DNA of 64,000 nt, from positions 884,517 through 948,516 of the forward strand of contig JADWOT020000007.1 of NCBI GenBank assembly GCA_036345935.2, written 5' to 3'. Numbering within the stretch: the stretch's first letter is position 1; every line of letters starts with the position of its first letter. The notes under the pieces are model-generated. The model had not been told where the DNA came from, made no database searches, and saw nothing but the letters and a program-made list of their open reading frames with translations. This document shows positions 43,973-56,900 of this stretch, in pieces. The position numbers were made by a program, and so were the translations under genes. This DNA comes from Taenia hydatigena. Lineage: Eukaryota; Platyhelminthes; Cestoda; Cyclophyllidea; Taeniidae.

Positions 43973-46900
43973 GTATGATAAAAAACAATTCTCTGCGTTT
44001 ATAAAAACGGGAACTAAATAAGAACTAACGTTGAGCACTGTGAGCGTTCTAAACTGAGTTGACATTGTTAGCAGCCGCAAATACTTTATCATAGATTTGT
44101 TTTCCTATGCACCAGATAACCATTTAGCCAGGATAGGCACCCCTGTTGCTTAATCATGAGTGAGTCAAAACAAAGGCTTGACGTGCCAGTACGAATCTGG
44201 ATGGCGACCGAGGGCTGGTAATATCTACTGCTTCTGCGTGAATTATGTGGAGCAGCCAACACATGATTTGAACCCCTTAGTGGCCTCTATTCCGGTTACA
44301 AGCAGTCACATCATCTAAAGATATTTTTGAACGAGAGGAAACGTTTTTGGACTTTGCTTAGGGTCTTCAGTAATAACAGAAATATGCTTCTGCTTTGTTC
44401 CCAAAGGATGGCCTAATACCCGAGCATAAATATGTTCATCGTCTTAGCTTAGAGTATTCTAAGTGTCGCATTCTGTAGAAGTCGAATTCAAAATGTGTGA
44501 AACCAATAACCAAACTTGAAACCTTTAAGCAATTTCACATTATTTTCCACAACGACCAACTTTTGTGCGTGGTACAAAGGCACTTTGCTAGCCAGGTAGT
44601 TTGTAAACGAAGTGTTAAAGGAACTATTGAAAGTAGGATTTCTTGTTTGCCCGACTTGATGCAAAGCATTTTCACAGCACATTTTTAACAAAATATAGAC
44701 AGATGCATTAAAGACTTTGTCAATAAGTTCGCTCCCTGAATTTTGGAAAAATTCTTATCATCTAAAAGGAATAACCCAAGTGTAGACGATTCATTGACGC
44801 CATTTACTCGTCCCGGCTTTGAGTCTTAAAACAGACGTGTTCAAAAAAGAAGACTATCAATCGTTCAGGCACCAAAGGGAAAGTGTGTGGTTTAGCAAAT
44901 TTAATTCAAGCTTAGAATTCGCTTTGCTACAATGTGTTCGTGAGGTCCGCGGGCTGTTGATTTTGATGTTGACTACCCACTTGTCACCCGAAATATATGT
45001 TTACATATGAATAGCGCTTGCCTACCTGGGGAAATTGTGAGCAACCGAGAAGCATATAAGCAAAAGACAAAGTGATTCTGCGAATTGACAACTGAATGCG
45101 TAACAAAGATTCAGCACTGCCAAATCATGATTAAACGCACGATACAAATAAACCCTCAGTATTTAGTCTTTACATACGCAAGAGAGTTAACCGCAACGCA
45201 AAATGTTGACTACCGCAGGTGTAGGTAACAAAATTGTAAAACAACACAAAGTTAGGTTGGAAGTAACCTAATCATAATTCACTTAATTAAAAAGGGCAAT
45301 GTGTTGATGACGCACCAGTGCCAAGTACTCTCTGCGCTCACAGAGGCCTGTGCGATGCTTAAGCTTGAAACAAGTTTATTTCACGCGATGGTCACAGGGC
45401 AATACACGAGGGCACTGTTGTGGCTAGTAATAGTGCACGCCCGCAGCACGATTATATTTGTTTCATGGATGTAGGGGGTACGGTAGCAAGGTTTGAAATT
45501 GAGCAAATGCGACTGCATGACTGCGGCCAAAATGGCAGCAGATTAAGCGATCCGCAGGAAAAGAGACAAACTGGGCCACGCCTTGGCGTATAATCAAGCA
45601 TTTAATTTAATGGACTGTTTGCCATATGACATAAGCGAAAAACCTTGTTTGCATTAGAATTGCAGCTAGTAGTTATTGTTGCTGCCTAAACAGGCTCTTA
45701 TGCTTATACGCAGTGGATGAATGATGCGATGAAAAGGCGAGATAACTGACCATGCTGAGAGACTGCCGCAAATTAGGCCAATAAGAAGACACCTCCCACT
45801 GACCGAACGATACGAATCTAATATGTTATTCATCGCTTGACAATCACAAAGCACCTACGATTCTGTTCTGAATTCACCCACTACATGAATAAAGTGCATG
45901 TAACTTTTGTGCATTGCCCTTCAACATTCATCTTGGTAGTTGTCATTGACCAGGTCGTCATAAATAGGCTTAAGCGCAGTAAGTTCTACTCCTTATGTCA
46001 TGGAGACAAACTTAGCGTATTATCTTCATGTTATCTCCGTCGTCTGCTCCGCCAAATGCGCCATCTACGAGAAAACCTGGAAAAGGGAATGTGAAAACCG
46101 CCTAAGGCCTGGAACGTCAGCGTGCAGTCCACATTTAAGAAAGGATGTATCATTTGCCACATCATGCATGGCACAACAAATGCTTGCTCAGGAGTAGTAA
46201 TATCACCTAGAGAAATCAGGTGTCCGCAATTCTGATTCCCGAAATCCGAGCAATCAAGGTATAAGATGACATAGTCATAATCTCTTAGCCGCATCCTCTT
46301 CCTACTTCTGTACCCCAATCCCACCACTTACATGCGTCCGCTACAGTGCCGCCTGCTGTTCTCTAACATTGAATCCACTGGTTTGAACAGCATGAGATGT
46401 CCGATAACACGTCCAGCCAGTGACGAGTCGAGGGAGATGTGTGTAATGCTTGCAAATAGCATTGTATCGTCATACTATGCATGGCAGTTTCCTTCTACAG
46501 AGACATGGCGTGGTGATCGCACAGGTCATGGGAGCTTGTGCATTAGCAGGAAACTCTTTCGGCGCAAGTATACGAAAATGTTCTTCATTTTGTTGTAATA
46601 ACCGGTGGCTTCAGTTAAATAGAAGGACCGCTTCGGAAGATCTCATCAAAAAGCGTGAAACAGATGTACTCATCCACCCATTTCATGTAATTTACACTGT
46701 CGTTGATACCAACAGCTTAAGTCGAAGGGTCTTGATTTAGTAGTGGATTAGCTGATTTCTACTAAAATGCGCTTTTGATGGTGACTTTTGGTGTTATTCG
46801 CCGAGGATATGCGTGTTAAATGAATTCGGTAAAGTCTCACAGCGGTTACAGAATGAATCAGACCTATCCATGACAACACTACTCAAAATATGAGGTAAAT

Positions 46901-48879
46901 CACCCTAGCAAGTCTCACTCAGGTGACAAGAGATCACCAGCCAGTTCCAGTCACTCTTCTCATCCAGCCAACCGGAAAAGCCTATTAACGAAATAAGATT
47001 CTCAAGTGCTGCCTAGAAGTAATTAAAAGGATGCGTAGAGGCTCCTAGCAGTCAGCTCTGCAAAAGAACTTACACGTATATATATTTTCATGGCATTATC
47101 GTCTTTTTTGGTATCTCCAATGATATGTGACCTAGTAAAATCGGCATAAAAATATGCCACTAATGCAACATGAAGGGTATGGGTGACTCCAATCATGAGC
47201 AGATGTACATAGCATCAAAACGCTAGCTAAACCAACACAGATTGTGAGGCTCACGTTCTTCTGCACAGCTCTAGAAAACAGAGGACCCTATAAGTATCTT
47301 GCTGGCATTAGCCTTGCTTGGCCTATACTGGCAAAAGCCGTTTAAGGAAATCAGCTCTGTGTTGGTCCGACATTGCGCCCAAGGTAAAGTCATCACTTAT
47401 GTAAAAGGTCTTAAAAGGTTGTTAAATAGTCTTCAAGGCAGTACTGCAGAGGATTAACAGCGCATTTACAGTCTAGACAATTTGAACATGTCTTGAAAGG
47501 GGATAGGCGAAATGCTAATGTCGACTTACTGGTAATGTCTAACTATTGTCCAGCTACATAGAGATGAAGGACAAAGCATCAGCTCAACTGTTTGGGTCAT
47601 TATTCACTATGACTTGTCGACCGCTGAATTATGGGTGCATGACAAAACTATTGACATTTAGTTTAAAATTCAGTAGGCTTATTCAAAAATTGGGAAGCTG
47701 TCATCTCGCTACCCATTTATGATGTCTTGATGGGTAGATGAATTTGACTAGCTTTGGAACACATAAAATGGTTGAAAATATGGCGATGAGTAGTGTGACT
47801 GCACTCTAGCGCTTCATCAGAGTCAAACTTTGAAGGCTTCATCAAAATGCAAACTATTATATTTGCATGGTACAATTTATGTCGCAGCAAAATTATTCAA
47901 TTTGTGAAATTCTCTAAAATTATTAGACTTTAGATTATGATGGAGAAAGTATGCTGCACTTGAGGGATATGTTTGGAGCGAAATCAATTTAATACTCCAG
48001 CACTAATGTTTGTACCAGTTTTAATATGTCTACCTACTTAAAATGGGTAAAGCGCATTAACAAATTAGTTAGTAATTAGGCAGTAATGTCGAAATAAGGT
48101 AATATCTGACTGATGAAGTTAATCACCTGCTGCTCCTACCGCGGCCCTTGCGAACCAGCTGAAGCCGGTTTACATAATGACAACTTTCACCTTTTACAAA
48201 GGACGGCTTTATACATGCACATTCCGATTCAGATGCGCATTCATGGCCAGCTTTACTAAGAAAGCAGCCCCGCATGCAACTGCATCTGCGTCAAGATGTG
48301 CAATAAGCTGTGACGAAATTCGGGGAGAAGGAGGTGGGATACCCAACCATGATATTTATAAATATAGTCTATGGTATGCATACTACTACCAAATTAAAAA
48401 AGGAGAAAGTCGTTGACATCGTACAAAGGTGGGGAATGTGACGAAGTCAAGCAGATGGTTAGCTTACGCATGCATATATGCACACATATTCTAATGCCTT
48501 TCCTCACAACAATCAACAATACACTTCTGACTTGTTTGCCTTACTTTTTACTCTCATTCTCGAAGTGGCAATGTCACTTATCTACGCATTGGCAGATTGC
48601 GTTCGACTGCAGCGATTTGTCATCCATGACCAAAGTGCCAAATTTGTCGATCTTAAGAAAAGCAGTAAATCGTTTCCTACTTGACGGCGTATACCGTGAA
48701 CTTGTAGAAAACTGATCTATTGCGAGATGCATGCACACATGTACGAAAACTTGATCAAATACATACTGATGGCTCTCACTTACAACTATTCAGTATTCAT
48801 CAAGTGGGTAGGTTACAGCACCAATATAATCTCTAAGTCTACATACACACATGGAAGAATGCACAGCGCATATATGATT
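43973..48879. other. No gene recognised
   Basis: About 4.9 kb without supportable genes. A T-loop-like GGGGTTCAAATC occurs on the minus strand at about 44263-44274 near a TTGTAA loop, but the tRNA fold fails. Confidence 0.4.
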
Positions 48880-49905
48880 ATTTTGTGATAAATTACAATG
48901 GATTCTGTAAAATTGAAAGCGCAGATTGTTGTTGAAGAATTGTAAGTAGTGCAAACGAGAGTCGCATACAAAATATCAGTACATGATGGTGCTGGGAGAA
49001 ATAAATATAGCATTTAATGGCACGCCATAAGTATTTTCCATAAAAATCTCATCTAAATAGTCTATTTAGGGCAACATCGACCGGCAAAGTCATTACATTT
49101 GAAATTTTTAATCATCTTGCCTACGAAGATCAAAATCGCTTAACAGAAAACACCAAATAATTACACTAGTGTGTACCACATGTCTATGTAAAATGTACTA
49201 GAAATTTGTAGACCAGGGCACCACATCGGTTATCGTCAAAGTATCAATTTTTGCAGCGCATCCTACAAAACTGTAGGAATGACGAAAATTGGCTTCAATG
49301 AACGGCAGTGTACTTGGTGGACCAAGCATTGAAGAGCACCACAGGAAGGCTGATGTAGGCAGCATTTATTAACGACATAATGGAGGAACAGAGAACTTAA
49401 TGAAGTAGGACAAGAAGAAAAGGTGAGGAGTGGAACCACTAATAATAATAAAAAGCACTAATCCATGCAAAAGAAGAGGAAGGGAAAGAGAGAAGCTGCA
49501 AATATGTGTACGACGAAAGTTGAACAGGAGGTTGTAATGGAACTGTCAGTAGACGAAGGAGAAGCATCAGAGGACGTGGCTTTCCTAGTGATAGTGGCAA
49601 GTGGTTTTTACTGATGGCATTGTGGGTGAAGTCGAAGTAGTGATGCTGTGGAGTAGCTTCAAGTACTGGCTGTCGGTGCTATCGCGTCTTAGTTGGCGCT
49701 AATCGTTAGAGAGGCTGTTTTATTGAGCGCTGCAGTATTTTGCGTATAGTTTCGTGTTGGTAACGTTGTATTTGGAACCAGCATAGCATTCTTTGGTGCT
49801 GTCGTGACGGGAGCAGAGACATTTGTGGATTTATCTGTTCCGTTGAACGCTACAGCAGTGCGCGATTCGGTTTCTGCCGCCAAGAATGAGGTGAGCAATA
49901 GCACG
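48880..49905 (+). repeat. Duplicated block E, copy 1
   Basis: Collinear with about 61800-62830. Landmarks are GTGCAAACGAGAGTCGC versus GTGCAAGCGAGAATCGC (48950/61871) and AACACCAAATAATTACACTA (49149/62069). The mucin-like coding region on the minus strand is also shared. Confidence 0.75.
49365..49370 (-). terminator. Polyadenylation signal AATAAA
   Basis: AATAAA on the minus strand, about 320 bases downstream of the stop of the mucin-like gene at 49689. The decayed copy at 62.3 kb has lost the hexamer. Confidence 0.4.
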
Positions 49906-49928
49906 AGGAGGCCTTTGAAAGTCTTCAT
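49689..49928 (-). CDS. Small secreted mucin-like protein
   Basis: 79 codons from ATG at 49928. The first 18 residues are a signal peptide (MKTFKGLLVLLLTSFLAA). The mature part is rich in Thr, Asn, Ala and Ser with five N-glycosylation sequons (N29, N36, N53, N60, N69) and no Cys. It ends LNKTASLTISAN then TAA. I chose the ATG at 49928 because the TATA box lies 49 bp before it; the longer upstream frame would run into the promoter. The start MKTFKGLLVL resembles MFKSPFVL of the gene at 22.3 kb, and the promoters align. A copy at 62.6-62.8 kb shows that the homologous frame can run on, so the TAA may be a truncation, or more exons may follow before the AATAAA at 49.37 kb. A secreted or surface glycoprotein is likely. 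Confidence 0.65.
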   Translation of the reverse strand: MKTFKGLLVLLLTSFLAAETESRTAVAFNGTDKSTNVSAPVTTAPKNAMLVPNTTLPTRNYTQNTAALNKTASLTISAN

Positions 49929-49977
49929 GTGCTGATTGACTGTTAATGCCTCCGTCAGGTATCTGCTAGCCTTTATA
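49929..49977 (-). promoter_or_regulatory. TATA box and 5' leader of the 49.7 kb gene
   Basis: TATAAAG (49971-49977 on the minus strand) followed by CAGATACCTGACGGA, matching the leader of the 22.3 kb gene. TATA to ATG is 49 bp versus 50 bp there. Confidence 0.55.
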
Positions 49978-50027
49978 GTAGCTAACGGTGTGTGGGTGTC
50001 GCTTCTGCGAATTTTGGTTGGCTGCAC

Positions 50028-53000
50028 CTATTACATGACCCTGCCTTCGTGGCATGAATATCCTCTGATTAGCTTCAAATAAATTTTGAAAAAAGAGCAA
50101 GATTTGTTATCCTTTACCCCTTAGCTGATTTTTTTTCTCTTATCCACGCCGTCAGTAATCAATTTGCTCTGTATATTGCGAATACATCTTGTTTTTAGAT
50201 TGATTTTGCATTTTACCTCCTAGGTTATTCGTTGTAATCTTGGACAAAATATTTTTATTGCAAAGGTAACTTCAATTTCGCCAGCGCTTTCTTGATCAAG
50301 AGTTAACGCAAATCTTGACATAATTTTTTTTCTTAACTCGAAACTAATCGAAAGGTCACCTCTATCTAATGGCACTGAGCAGATTATTGGCACACGAATC
50401 ACATTGAACGGATTCTATTCCGATTCAAGGCTTAGGTCTTCCAGCTACAAATAGCTTTATAAGGTCAGACTTGCTTTTGAAGTTGGGATAGGAAAGCAGA
50501 TGTGATCCTAGTTTTTTTAAGAATCTTGGCATATTGGTTGCGATTGTAGTGAGAGATGGTGATGATTGCGAAGATGCAGTGCTTGTGTCATACGCAGCAC
50601 CCATTAAATTGCCACCCAAGACGAAGAAAATTTTGTTCGACGACGATGGTGGGCTTGTCTATGCAACATAGAGGATTTAGTTGCCTCGCGTTATCTGGCT
50701 TAGAGGGAGCTTGACCGAATTCGTCCATTAAATTAATAGTCTTTCATTTAATCAAGGTTTGTTAAATTTACTTGTGGTTAGCCAGTGTGTATTTACTAAT
50801 GGGTTATCCATTGTCGAATATAGTCAACGCTTGCGTTTTAGCAGAGAAGAGAGGAGAGTGTCGACTAGCATTCCCGACTGCTGCATTAAATGATATCGTA
50901 TCTGAACACGTGTTCGGAAGCCGTAAGTAAAAGATCAAATTGTGGCTGGTTTTCAAGGCAATGTAATCCACATGTGTACGTCTCGAAAAGCAGTTTACGC
51001 CAAAGTTCACGATCCAGACTGATGCGAATATAATACTTAGTGTAGTCGAGGAACGGTTCTCTTAGAAAGATTCCTGTCTGCACATGTGTTCCTTAAAAGT
51101 GTATATTTTGATATGAAAGCACTAAAAACATTCAAAGGCATCAGATTGTTTGAGAAACTCAGATGAACAAATTAGCCTTAGGGTTTGTTTGTGATTTCCT
51201 GCCAATATTGAAGGTCTTGCCGATGTTGCGACCCGCTTATCGTCGGGTTCATGACTTATGTTTCAAGCACTCGTCTGCATTACATTAGTTGACCACTTAC
51301 CTATTTCCGTTGCCATCTATATTTCCTAGGAAGATACCAAAGGAAATAATTTTACCATAATTTTGAAATGTGGACTTTCCGGAAATCATTACCATGAATG
51401 ATCGCCTCCCCATCGCCCCTTATCTCACTCTTTGCAAACATCGCAATTACTCATTCGGCTTTTCTCATCTACAAAGCAATTCTTAGTCCAAAGACTATTT
51501 GAGCGCTCCTAAAGTAGTAGGATTTGGTAATTCGTACTTTGCATTTACTTAAGCGAATATTTTTTCGTTTGAATTCTTGCACCATAACTGACTGGCAGAA
51601 ACCCACTTCAAAATTTTCTACTTTCCATTCTATGAAACTCAATCAAGCTAAATGGACAAGCAAAAGCGCCTATTTGGTTGCACTTAGTTGAAGGTTATCC
51701 TCACTATGCAACGCCGATGACTGACAGATTATCACCGCCTCATATAGAAGATCCGCTACCCGTAAGGCAGATGCCATGCGCCCTTTCCATCTTTCTACAG
51801 TGCTATCACCAATGACACGAGCATTGATCGTTACGCCTGTGCGAAATCCCCATATTATTTAATGTTTAATAGGTGCAGAGCAGCATTGGCAACTCATAAC
51901 GAGTTGACCACCATCCTCATTTCTGGCAATGCGCCAACTTTTCGTTTATTTAAACAGGGCACTTGGAATCAAAATTTGTGTCAGTGAAATGGGTGTTAGC
52001 AAGTAGTAGTTCTAGCCAAGTTATCGTTGACACCGTCAACTTAGTGTGCTAGGTGAAATGGGTCTCGGCATGAACGCTTGGTGAGTGTAAAAAGCTGGTT
52101 GGAATCTTAGACGAGACGACTAACGCTTTCATGATCGATACAGTGCTAATACGAAAATTGTGTTTTAGACGTGGAGTTAAATGCACGACTTGACTTCAGA
52201 GAAATTATCGAAGAAAAACAGGATAAAAGCAGTAAGTAACCATCTCACCGACATCAAAGAAGTAAGCATGAAGAATGTTCTCGAAAGCGGCATGTAATGC
52301 TTTAGCTTTGATGATTTGTTTGGAGAATTGATTGAATCGAGCCCATTTGATGCAATTAGCTTCACATAATCCTGCCACACAAGTCATGATAAAATTGACA
52401 AAGCACTTCTGCAGGATGTTCATTGAGATGTTAAGGAGGCTAAATTGTGTAAATTAGGCACTGAGATGTGAGTAGCCGTTGGCCAATAAAGCCAGTCACA
52501 AATTCCGAGACCCACTTTGTGAAACCATACGTTAATGCTGATATGCTTTACCATTTATGAAATTATCATTCTGGGAATCATGAAAACGTAGGCGACTCGT
52601 GTGCTACGAGTTTGCGTTAAGGCCATAATTAAATTGTGCACAGTCCCGATTTTCGTTTTGTTGCAGTTTTGCTAACTGCGTCTCAAGCTGTGCCTGGTCT
52701 GTCAATATCAAAGAAGTGAGGGAACAAGTACTTTTTAGGAAAACAGTCCGTCACTTATTTACTCTGTGAGTTCGTCTTTCACAGGCATACATCGCCTTAT
52801 TTGATGGCCAAATCGATTCATGGTGCCTTGGCATTTTGCTTGTGTTTTAAGCGATGACAGTGCTACAGACATGCACGCCTGATTAAGAGCAGTTACTCGG
52901 AAGACGTGTGGCAGCTTTTCACATTGTGATTTTGCCATGTATAATTAATCGTTAAGGACGAATGTGCTAAAACCTTGTAAGGAAATACTTACTGTAGAGA

Positions 53001-53100
53001 TTTGGCATTCTGGAGCATTTTAGAACAAGTTTGATCCGAATTCGACTCGTGCAAAACGCAGCGATCGCCTTATTGATCTTCACAGTTCCAATCCCACAGT
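50028..53100. other. No gene recognised
   Basis: About 3 kb of short frames. Nothing supportable as gene, RNA or repeat. Confidence 0.4.
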
Positions 53101-53109
53101 TATGAATTA

Positions 53110-53960
53110 AGCATGCGTTATGCACAACTATGGCGAAACGAAATTTTGCCATCGTATGGACTCAAAAGATGCTACAATGCGCATTTCATGATATTTGCCA
53201 TCTTGATCAGCTGCACTCAGATATTTATTAATAAATTGCAGTGCGCGCCATTGGAAATGCCGGTTATCAAGGAATTAGGCTGTTGTTCGGGTTCTTTTTC
53301 GACTATTTATGCTAACATTTGTCGGTTAGAATCTGCAAAAATGAGTGGAGGCAAATTTTGTTGTAGTAACTGTCCTGAAGCAAAGCGCCACCAGACTAAA
53401 TACCTCTACGAGTATTTCTCTAGCAACCCTTCATTTTCTGATTGATCTTATTTGAAAATCTCTTCTTTACTATTTGTTTCTTTAGGGCACAACTTAAGAT
53501 TTCTTGATTTCCTCCCGTGCAGACTGCTCGCGCTTGCTTAAATGGAAGGGTGTAGCCCAGCTAAAGGGCACTTTTATAGAGCAGATATGGTGGTACTGAA
53601 TGAATTGGTCTCAAGACTTTTAACTGAAATGTGAAATTAAAGAAGCCTTTACAAAACAGCATCAAAGTTTAACCAGTGCTCACACCAACATCAAAGGAAC
53701 GTATTCTTAATGTCGGCAGTGATAAGGCACGTAGGACTTTGGTTTTTTGGAGCTATTGATTTTGGGATGCAGCTAGTCTTATTTTTCTTTAATCAGAACC
53801 ACACAATCCTGCCACACATGCCCTAGTGAAGTGTGTGAATGTGGATGCGGAGATGGAGCTGTTCAGCGATGTGTTTTCGCAGCGGGTAAAACGGGTCCTG
53901 ATATCTAAAACGCATTAACTTGCTAATTAATGCGCTTACAGCCTATTGACTGGAATCTGC
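53110..53960 (+). repeat. Duplicated block F, copy 1
   Basis: Homologous in opposite orientation to about 63030-63850. Shared landmarks (this strand versus the reverse complement there) are CTCAGATATTTAT, TGCGCGCCATTGGAAA versus GCGCGTGCTATTGGAAA, TGTTGTAGTAACTG versus TGTTGTAGTGACTG, CTGCTCGCGCTTGCTTAA versus CTGCTTGTGCTTGCTTAA, and GAAGTGTGTGAATGTG versus GAAGTGTGTGAATTTG. Confidence 0.8.
53341..53908 (+). CDS. Candidate two-exon small cysteine-rich protein gene
   Basis: Exon 1 starts at ATG 53341 (MSGGKFCCSNCPEAKRH...) and could end at TACGA|GTATTT (about 53413). Exon 2 would start at 53797 after TTATTTTTCTTTAATCAG, an excellent acceptor. It encodes SCHTCPSEVCECGCGDG, then AVQRCVFAAGKTGPDI and TAA at 53906. 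The phases fit (two bases plus one). The product would have about 60 residues with ten Cys in CC, CxxC and CxCxC groupings. That is reminiscent of metallothioneins, though poorer in Cys than typical ones (established family knowledge), so metal binding is only a guess. A possible middle exon after TTTCCTCCCGTGCAG at 53519 is conserved in the inverted copy. Exon structure is unproven. Confidence 0.45.
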
Positions 53961-56900
53961 TTGCTATGCTTTACCGCGTTTAACTACTGTTAGTTAGATG
54001 TAGGCTTCTGGTGATTAGCAAACAGGTAGCGAATTCAGAGTCTTGATTATTTAGCACATTACGATATCGACATCGCGCTTTTCATGATGTAGTTGTGTTA
54101 TACATGCAATGAAGCTAGGTGAATGCGCATAAAATGCAGATTAATAATTTGAAAGGGTTGACGCGACTCACCGACGTAGCGAAACTTAAGTTACCCCTAC
54201 AAACAAAAGAAATATTGTGCATAGGACTGAACTGGTTTGCCCAGGAGTCAAAATGCGAAATGTGCTCGATAAAATACAACAAAATTCGCAATAAAGGAGC
54301 TTAATTATCACTGACGGTGTAGAGAAGGAAGAGAATCAAAATTGGCTGAAATGTAAATAGTAACAAATTTTCTTCACTTTAAAATTTTCCTTAAACTTCC
54401 CTAACTTTCCTTATTTTGAGGATATCCATGCTGCAAAGGTAGAGCATGAGAAATTGGCTGAAAACATTGTGCATCTAGAAGAACGTGCCTTCTGAGGCAT
54501 ATCACGCAACAGAATAAGAGCATAGTGACTGTCTTCAATTTAAAGGTTGAGTCCAGCCACCTATTACAGTTAGGAAACTCTGCGTCATAAAAACCAACCA
54601 GCAAGGCCAAGCAGTCGATTCTGCTATCGAAAGCTGAGGAACTATACATGAGATCAATCTATAGACGACTAGTAGGCGGCCAAATCCTATGCTCTTACGA
54701 TAAACTCACCCCCGCTACTATGCAAGGTGAGGAGAGCCGTCCTCTTCTTTTTCCAGCTTACTCCCAAGTGACTCCTAACTCGTTAACACGAGGTTCAGGC
54801 ACACTAGAAGGATGCTTATGCAACTCCTTCCCCACTGAAATGTAGCCGAATCAATAATAAGATCTATAGACTAGCCCAAACGTGCACGAAGGATTGGGGC
54901 CGTCCCTCTGCACTAAGGTCATATTTAGCAGGAGAAAGCGAGGTCATGGCAAAAGGGGATACGCTGTTTGAATTCTGCATAGGAAGGAAACCTGGGCGAT
55001 AAGTTTTATCATAAGCTAGGAAGTAGCTTGGAAAGTGATACCTGGTACTAACTTCCCTTGTAGTATTAAATCGGTCCTAAGATTATTAAAAAAGACACGT
55101 TGTCCACCCTGCAAAACTCTGCAGCCAACGTGGATGTTTCACGCACTCTTTTCAATGCTGCAACTCTCATTACGATCAAATTCGATAACTTTGAATCACG
55201 ATTAACTCACATCGCTGACAACGGGAGAGGGAAGCCTCATGGTGATGCGCGGAGCTGTAATAAAGAGACATCTTTAAGCTCACGGTAGACACTGTCCAGC
55301 CGCCTACCGCTTCGCCACCTGCAAGGATTGAACCATCTAAGTTAGGAGGTATTGGAGCACAAGGTAAAAAACCACAGAAAAAATAAAGCTGCGGTAGTCT
55401 ATGATTGTAGAAAATCGCACGACGCCGCAGAAATAGAGGCGCTTCTCTTACACTACATAAACAATCCATTAGACTCGCTGTATGGATTACAGCAGTTTCC
55501 CACGTTGGATTTGAGATTCGGATGGGAAAACGGGAACAGACAGAAAGCAGACGGCATTTATAGTGCCAGCTGAGTTACATGAATTTTACGCGACACCCTT
55601 TGGAGTCCATAGCACTGTAGCTTCTTTCCAGCCTCTGACGTAGATAGCACTGATTGGCCTAGTTCCAAAACGCTTTCTAACCCACCTTGATCGCATCATT
55701 ATTTTAGGTGGATAGCTGAGGGCCCGGGGATCTACTGAAACTAGTGTTGTGCCACCTGCAAGACGCAGGATTGACGCTGAATTCAAGAGAGTTTCGTCTC
55801 TTCTCAGGTCCGTTTGACGTGTCAGATATCATGAAAGGCAGCACAGTACAAGGTATCCACCCTGCCTCTATACTGACTCACCATCGTGCACACTTCCATA
55901 TCCACGGAACGATTCCCGTGACTTCACCTCTATCGTCTGCTGCGCGAGCTAATGAGAGATGAGGTGCACACGAAATTAAAGTTAGTGCAGTGTTTGTGAG
56001 ACAAAAGAGTCTCCCTTTCTAACGTCTAGGCCGGTGCTAATGCCGTCTTAATTGTTCGCATTCGAAGAACTTGACGGGAAATAAAAGCTGGCGCAAATGG
56101 ATAATTGCAACACCACTGCTGTAGCACGGTATCTGTGTTCCTCTTGCTATCGCCTCTAGCACCATTCTACTCCAGTCATAGTAGCTAATTTACGGTCTGC
56201 AATAGAGCTAAAAATGGACAGCAAATAGAGGACCAGGCAGCATCAAACCCTAAGGGTTTTGCCAGTCACTAATGCGCAGGCGTTGTTTTACGCTCATTCA
56301 ACAGAAAGTGGCCTTCTTCCCTGGAAGCTCGTCACTGGCGGTGGCATAAAAATAAGCATTTTCATCATTCATAAAACACTGCATTCACGCATTACAACGG
56401 TATGGTGAGTGGAATCGTAGAAAGTAGATTCGAATGTGGATTGTGAGAGACCACCTGCATACTATCAAAGCACTGACTTGGCCGCATGATGGTCAGTCTG
56501 ATGGAATCAAAAGGATAGGGGCCAAGTTTATGCCTTCACTCTTAGGTCCAATACATCTGCACACCACAATCTTTCTACGTGTAGTCTACATGGAGTTTGT
56601 GTGATTGCCTCTGCTATTCGTTCGCCAACTGTATCATCCATCTGATAGCCTTTGATATCGCAAAGCTTAGTGAATACATCAAACTAGAGGGAATGCACCA
56701 CAATGATAATAAACACACGTAAGGAGAGTTGAGGAGGATGCATTTCAGGGCTTATGGCAAAGTGGGCGATAAGAGTAATGGATGCATGAGCACTAAAATC
56801 TGCAACTTATTATTTGTATACTATCACCACGGCTGTAGAAACCATCAGATCGCTATGAGCTGTGATCTGGATAATTTGCATAAGGTTTTGTTGTCATCAC

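Noticed and set aside
44240..44330. tRNA-Thr-like TTGTAA loop and GGGGTTCAAATC on the minus strand
   Set aside because: Spacing and stems do not fit; too weak to call.
55300..55345. GGTTCAATCC on the minus strand
   Set aside because: An isolated B-box match with no tRNA fold around it.
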